Source of the DNA: Synergistaceae bacterium
Lineage (GTDB): Bacteria > Synergistota > Synergistia > Synergistales > Synergistaceae
Assembly: GCA_031274115.1 (NCBI GenBank)
Contig: JAISQP010000066.1
Span: 1 to 7,852, forward strand
Direction of reading: 5' to 3'
DNA: 7,852 bases
Shown: piece after piece, positions 5,877 to 7,852 of the stretch
Layout: every line of letters starts with the position of its first letter
Position numbering within the stretch: the first letter of the stretch is position 1
Translations under genes and position numbers: made by a program
Notes under the pieces: generated by a model
The model's input: the letters and a program-made list of their open reading frames with translations, nothing else
What the model was told of the DNA's origin: nothing
Databases searched by the model: none

Positions 5877-6271
5877 GAAAGAATTTTCTTGACCTCGTCC
5901 CGTCGAAAAGCGAAAAGGCCCAAACTGTGACCATCGAAGGCGGGCGTCTCGGAGCTGTTCTGACGCGAGACTCTCTATTCGAAAGGTTCGTCAGGCGCTT
6001 TTTAAAGGACACGCCACGCACGTACACCGTCAAATTCGACGATTACGGGAGTTTTGTGTGGAGCGCTATCGACGGCAGAAGAAGCACTCTCGAAATAGCC
6101 CATATGCTCTGCGAAAGGTTCGCGGGCGACATGGGCGAGAGTGAGACAGACGGAATAAATCTCGTCTGCGCGCGTCTTTGCAAGTTCATTGGCGTTCTCC
6201 GAAAAGGAGGTTTGGTGAACATAAGTGAAAATCCCGAGACGCCAAGCGCCTCGGGACGCGTCTTATTCTAA
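5873..6271 (+). CDS. Stand-alone PqqD-family protein (RRE-type peptide-binding fold)
   Basis: A small soluble protein of 132 residues. Residues 52-117 fit the PqqD pattern: FDDYGSFVWSAIDGRRSTLE, then IAHMLCERF, then a helix ending in LRKGGLVNI. In known pathways PqqD and related RiPP recognition elements bind a precursor peptide's leader and present it to a maturase, often a radical SAM enzyme. Here no maturase or precursor is visible. The start ATG overlaps the transporter stop by 4 nt (ATGA) with no strong ribosome site of its own, so translation is probably coupled. This ties its level to the OPT transporter and suggests a shared task, perhaps binding a peptide that is carried. About 50 N-terminal residues precede the PqqD core and a short tail follows. 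I recall OPT genes next to PqqD-like genes in other anaerobes but cannot verify this. The family call is good; the function here is unknown. Confidence 0.85.
   Translation: MRKNFLDLVPSKSEKAQTVTIEGGRLGAVLTRDSLFERFVRRFLKDTPRTYTVKFDDYGSFVWSAIDGRRSTLEIAHMLCERFAGDMGESETDGINLVCARLCKFIGVLRKGGLVNISENPETPSASGRVLF
6232..6256 (-). terminator. Hairpin terminator for the CsgG operon, inside the PqqD-like gene end
   Basis: TCCCGAG (6232-6238) pairs perfectly with CTCGGGA (6250-6256). Inside, CGC (6240-6242) pairs with GCG (6246-6248) across one mismatch, leaving a CAA loop. Read on the minus strand, the stem is followed by TTTTC then ACTTAT, a modest U-tract suited to ending the CsgG-type transcript 21 bp past its stop. 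On the plus strand it lies within the last codons of the PqqD-like gene, followed by a looser T-rich stretch, so it might serve both converging genes. Confidence 0.5.
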
Positions 6272-6276
6272 TTCCG

Positions 6277-7746
6277 TTATTTCTTTTTCTTCTTCGCCGG
6301 TTTGTTGGCCGGATCCTCGCCGATTTTCGCCCTTGCGTCGATCGCCGGCTGATAGTTAGGGTTGAAAGCCAGAGCCAGGTCAAACCATTTGGCCGCTTCC
6401 TTGTCGCTCCCCAGCTTTATCGCGCACATCCCCGCCCAGTAAGCGGAGAGGTAATTTCCAGGATAGTCGTCCGTCAGCTTTGTGAAAATCTCGAACGCGT
6501 CCTTGTAGCGTTTGCCGGAATACATCTGCCACGCGCCGCGATGTTGGATTCCAAGCGTATTTCTCTCGGTTGGTTCGATGAACACATACGCGTCGATGAG
6601 CTTGGCGTCGGTCGTGCTGTTCGGGTCAATGCCCTCAACTTCCTTCATTTGATAATACCCCGCGGGCTGTCTCGCGACAGCCGGCTGAGTGGAGCGAGGC
6701 TCTGCGGGTCTTTCGAGGACCTCCTCCCCCGCTTGCGGTTCTCTTTCAGGCGAACCAGGCGAAGACGGGCTCGAGTCTTCTTTAAAGATCTGATCGAACG
6801 TTTCGCTCGAGGCTGATACAGCCGGACGAGATGATACAGGCTTTATTTTTCGCGCTTCTTCGGCCGATATAGGCTCTACCTTGTCGCCTCTTTTAATGAG
6901 GTTCCCTTTTGTGGGAGGCGCAACCGTGCAGACGCTGTGGGCGCTCTCCGCGCTCTTGACCTTCAGGACCGCGAGCGGAATTTTATCGCGCCCCAGGACC
7001 TCGCCGTTCATACCGCGAACAGTCGAACCCTCCGCGTAGACCAGGAACAGAGCGCCATTCTCGACGCCGTTTGCCTCACCCTGATCGATGATGAACTCGC
7101 TGCCGCTCCCTGAAATCACGTATGAATATTCACCGCCCAGTTCGACCCGTATCTTGTTCGCTAGGCGGATTGCGGCGTCATTGATCGCGCGCGCCTCCAA
7201 CCCGCCAAACTCACCCTCAGCCCACGCGACACCCCCGAAAGACAACGCCTGGGCGGAGTTTTTTGACGTTCCGACCTCCGTGAGCGCAAGGCATATCTCC
7301 GATGTAGCGACGTCGATTACTCGCATCTCTATTCGCGCTTTTGCCTCGTGGCTTCCGGAACCGATGCCGATCCCTCCCAGCGGGATAATCACGCCGTCGG
7401 CCTTTTGGTTAAGTTCGGTTACCGCTCCAAGGACCATGTACTGAAGCCCTTTGATCCTGCCTACTTCTGCCGCGGTCATTGGATCCACCAACCCCGAAAG
7501 ACCTACTCTGATCTCGGCGCCGACATCTTCGAAGCGTTCCCGCTCATAGATGCTGACCGTCTTGGAGCCATACAACGCGCGGGTGAATATATCGGTTATG
7601 ATCTCTGCCTGCCGGTCCTGGACGCCGTCGGCCTTGCTCCCGAATTTCAGAATGCCGATCCTTATCTTGTCGTTGGCGGCATCCGCTGGAACTACCAGGG
7701 CACAGAGAAATAACGTTAAAAATATGACCTTCCAAGAAATTTTCAT
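6277..7746 (-). CDS. Secreted CsgG-family protein with FlgT-like domain and C-terminal TPR region
   Basis: A 489-residue exported protein. A Sec signal peptide (residues 1-23, cut after PADA) has no proper lipobox, unlike the lipoprotein CsgG of the curli system. A CsgG-type domain follows (about 27-205: IRIGILKFG, SIYERERFEDV, QYMVLGAVTEL, and EMRVIDVATSEICLAL). Residues about 210-293 (FIIDQGEANGVENGALFLVY to LIKRGDKVEPI) look like the small beta domain that accompanies CsgG domains in FlgT-like proteins. A Pro/Ser/Glu-rich linker (about 300-365) leads to a TPR-like helical region (about 398-475: GAWQMYSGKRYKDAFEIFTK and DKEAAKWFDLALAFNPNYQP) and a lysine tail. GGGAGG (7756-7761) lies 9 nt before the ATG; a TTG three bases further up, 6 nt from that site, is an alternative start. 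The role is probably envelope assembly or export, or scaffolding in the periplasm. No curli subunit genes are visible. The gene follows a probable CsgG-like gene in one operon. Confidence 0.88.
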   Translation of the reverse strand: MKISWKVIFLTLFLCALVVPADAANDKIRIGILKFGSKADGVQDRQAEIITDIFTRALYGSKTVSIYERERFEDVGAEIRVGLSGLVDPMTAAEVGRIKGLQYMVLGAVTELNQKADGVIIPLGGIGIGSGSHEAKARIEMRVIDVATSEICLALTEVGTSKNSAQALSFGGVAWAEGEFGGLEARAINDAAIRLANKIRVELGGEYSYVISGSGSEFIIDQGEANGVENGALFLVYAEGSTVRGMNGEVLGRDKIPLAVLKVKSAESAHSVCTVAPPTKGNLIKRGDKVEPISAEEARKIKPVSSRPAVSASSETFDQIFKEDSSPSSPGSPEREPQAGEEVLERPAEPRSTQPAVARQPAGYYQMKEVEGIDPNSTTDAKLIDAYVFIEPTERNTLGIQHRGAWQMYSGKRYKDAFEIFTKLTDDYPGNYLSAYWAGMCAIKLGSDKEAAKWFDLALAFNPNYQPAIDARAKIGEDPANKPAKKKKK

Positions 7747-7762
7747 CAATGTTTTCCTCCCG

Positions 7763-7852
7763 CTACTCTTCCCAAGTTTTCTTTTTCAGACTTTCGACGT
7801 GTTTTATAACAGAGTCGCGCGTCGCTGTGGCGAGTATTCCGCCGTAAGAGCC
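7763..7852 (-). CDS. C-terminal fragment of an upstream envelope protein, probably CsgG-like (partial)
   Basis: A minus-strand frame enters from the right edge and ends at TAG (7765-7763), leaving 29 residues: GSYGGILATATRDSVIKHVE then SLKKKTWEE. A glycine-rich turn, then an ATxRDSV helix start and a Lys-rich end, resembles the last helix of CsgG-type and related outer-membrane-associated proteins. The stop lies only 16 bp before the next gene's ATG, with that gene's ribosome site in the gap, so the two are surely one operon. The assignment is tentative because the rest lies outside the window. Confidence 0.55.
   Translation of the reverse strand, partial: GSYGGILATATRDSVIKHVESLKKKTWEE

Noticed and set aside
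6203..6271. Perfect AAGGAGGT ribosome-site sequence before an in-frame GTG within the PqqD-like gene, which would encode an 18-residue peptide
   Set aside because: The sequence simply encodes Lys-Gly-Gly-Leu at a conserved place in the PqqD fold and the peptide is only the gene's own tail. Chance is the simplest explanation.
1..7852. tRNA, rRNA, CRISPR array, transposase, prophage or defence genes
   Set aside because: I looked on both strands and found no cloverleaf, regularly spaced repeats, transposase motifs or phage-like genes. Apart from the palindromic element the window looks like stable chromosomal content.

Overview
The window looks like an ordinary chromosomal stretch of a diderm (Gram-negative-type) bacterium with roughly 50-60% GC. 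It has a CpxA/CpxR-type envelope two-component system, a secreted CsgG-family protein with a Sec signal peptide, and an OPT-family peptide transporter. The gene content and protein style resemble Synergistota genomes as I remember them, but nothing in the window is taxonomically decisive, so that is only a guess.

Layout, left to right. (1) Positions 1-84 hold the last 27 codons of a plus-strand gene that resembles the C-terminus of DUF4139/MuiA-type proteins. (2) Positions 85-425, between two converging genes, hold a weak terminator and a 242-bp palindromic element at about 153-394 whose nested stems could fold into a branched structure. I see no credible gene there. (3) Positions 426-2458 on the minus strand hold a histidine kinase and an OmpR-type response regulator, whose stop and start codons overlap as TAATG. 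They are closest in style to CpxA/CpxR. (4) Positions 2459-2718 are a divergent control region with a leader hairpin, a possible promoter and 21-bp-spaced direct repeats. (5) Positions 2719-3771 on the plus strand encode a cysteine-free, acidic, helix-rich protein of 350 residues that contains two copies of an 80-residue module (46/80 identical). A strong intrinsic terminator follows. (6) From a good sigma70-type promoter at 3872-3900, an OPT oligopeptide transporter (3954-5876) and a stand-alone PqqD-like protein (5873-6271) form an operon with an ATGA overlap. (7) Converging on this operon with a 5-bp gap, the minus strand carries a secreted CsgG-domain protein with a C-terminal TPR-like region (6277-7746). 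Upstream of it in the same operon is the 29-residue C-terminus of another protein, probably CsgG-like (7763-7852).

How the parts may work together. The kinase/regulator pair faces an uncharacterised repeat protein across a shared control region. This is the same arrangement as cpxRA/cpxP in enterobacteria, although the repeat protein has no signal peptide and is not a CpxP homologue by anything visible. The OPT/PqqD pair suggests peptide transport linked to a peptide-binding RRE-type domain. The CsgG operon suggests an envelope or export function. The items most worth a second look are the palindromic element, the divergent repeat protein, the missing standard start codon for the complete response regulator, and the OPT-PqqD coupling.
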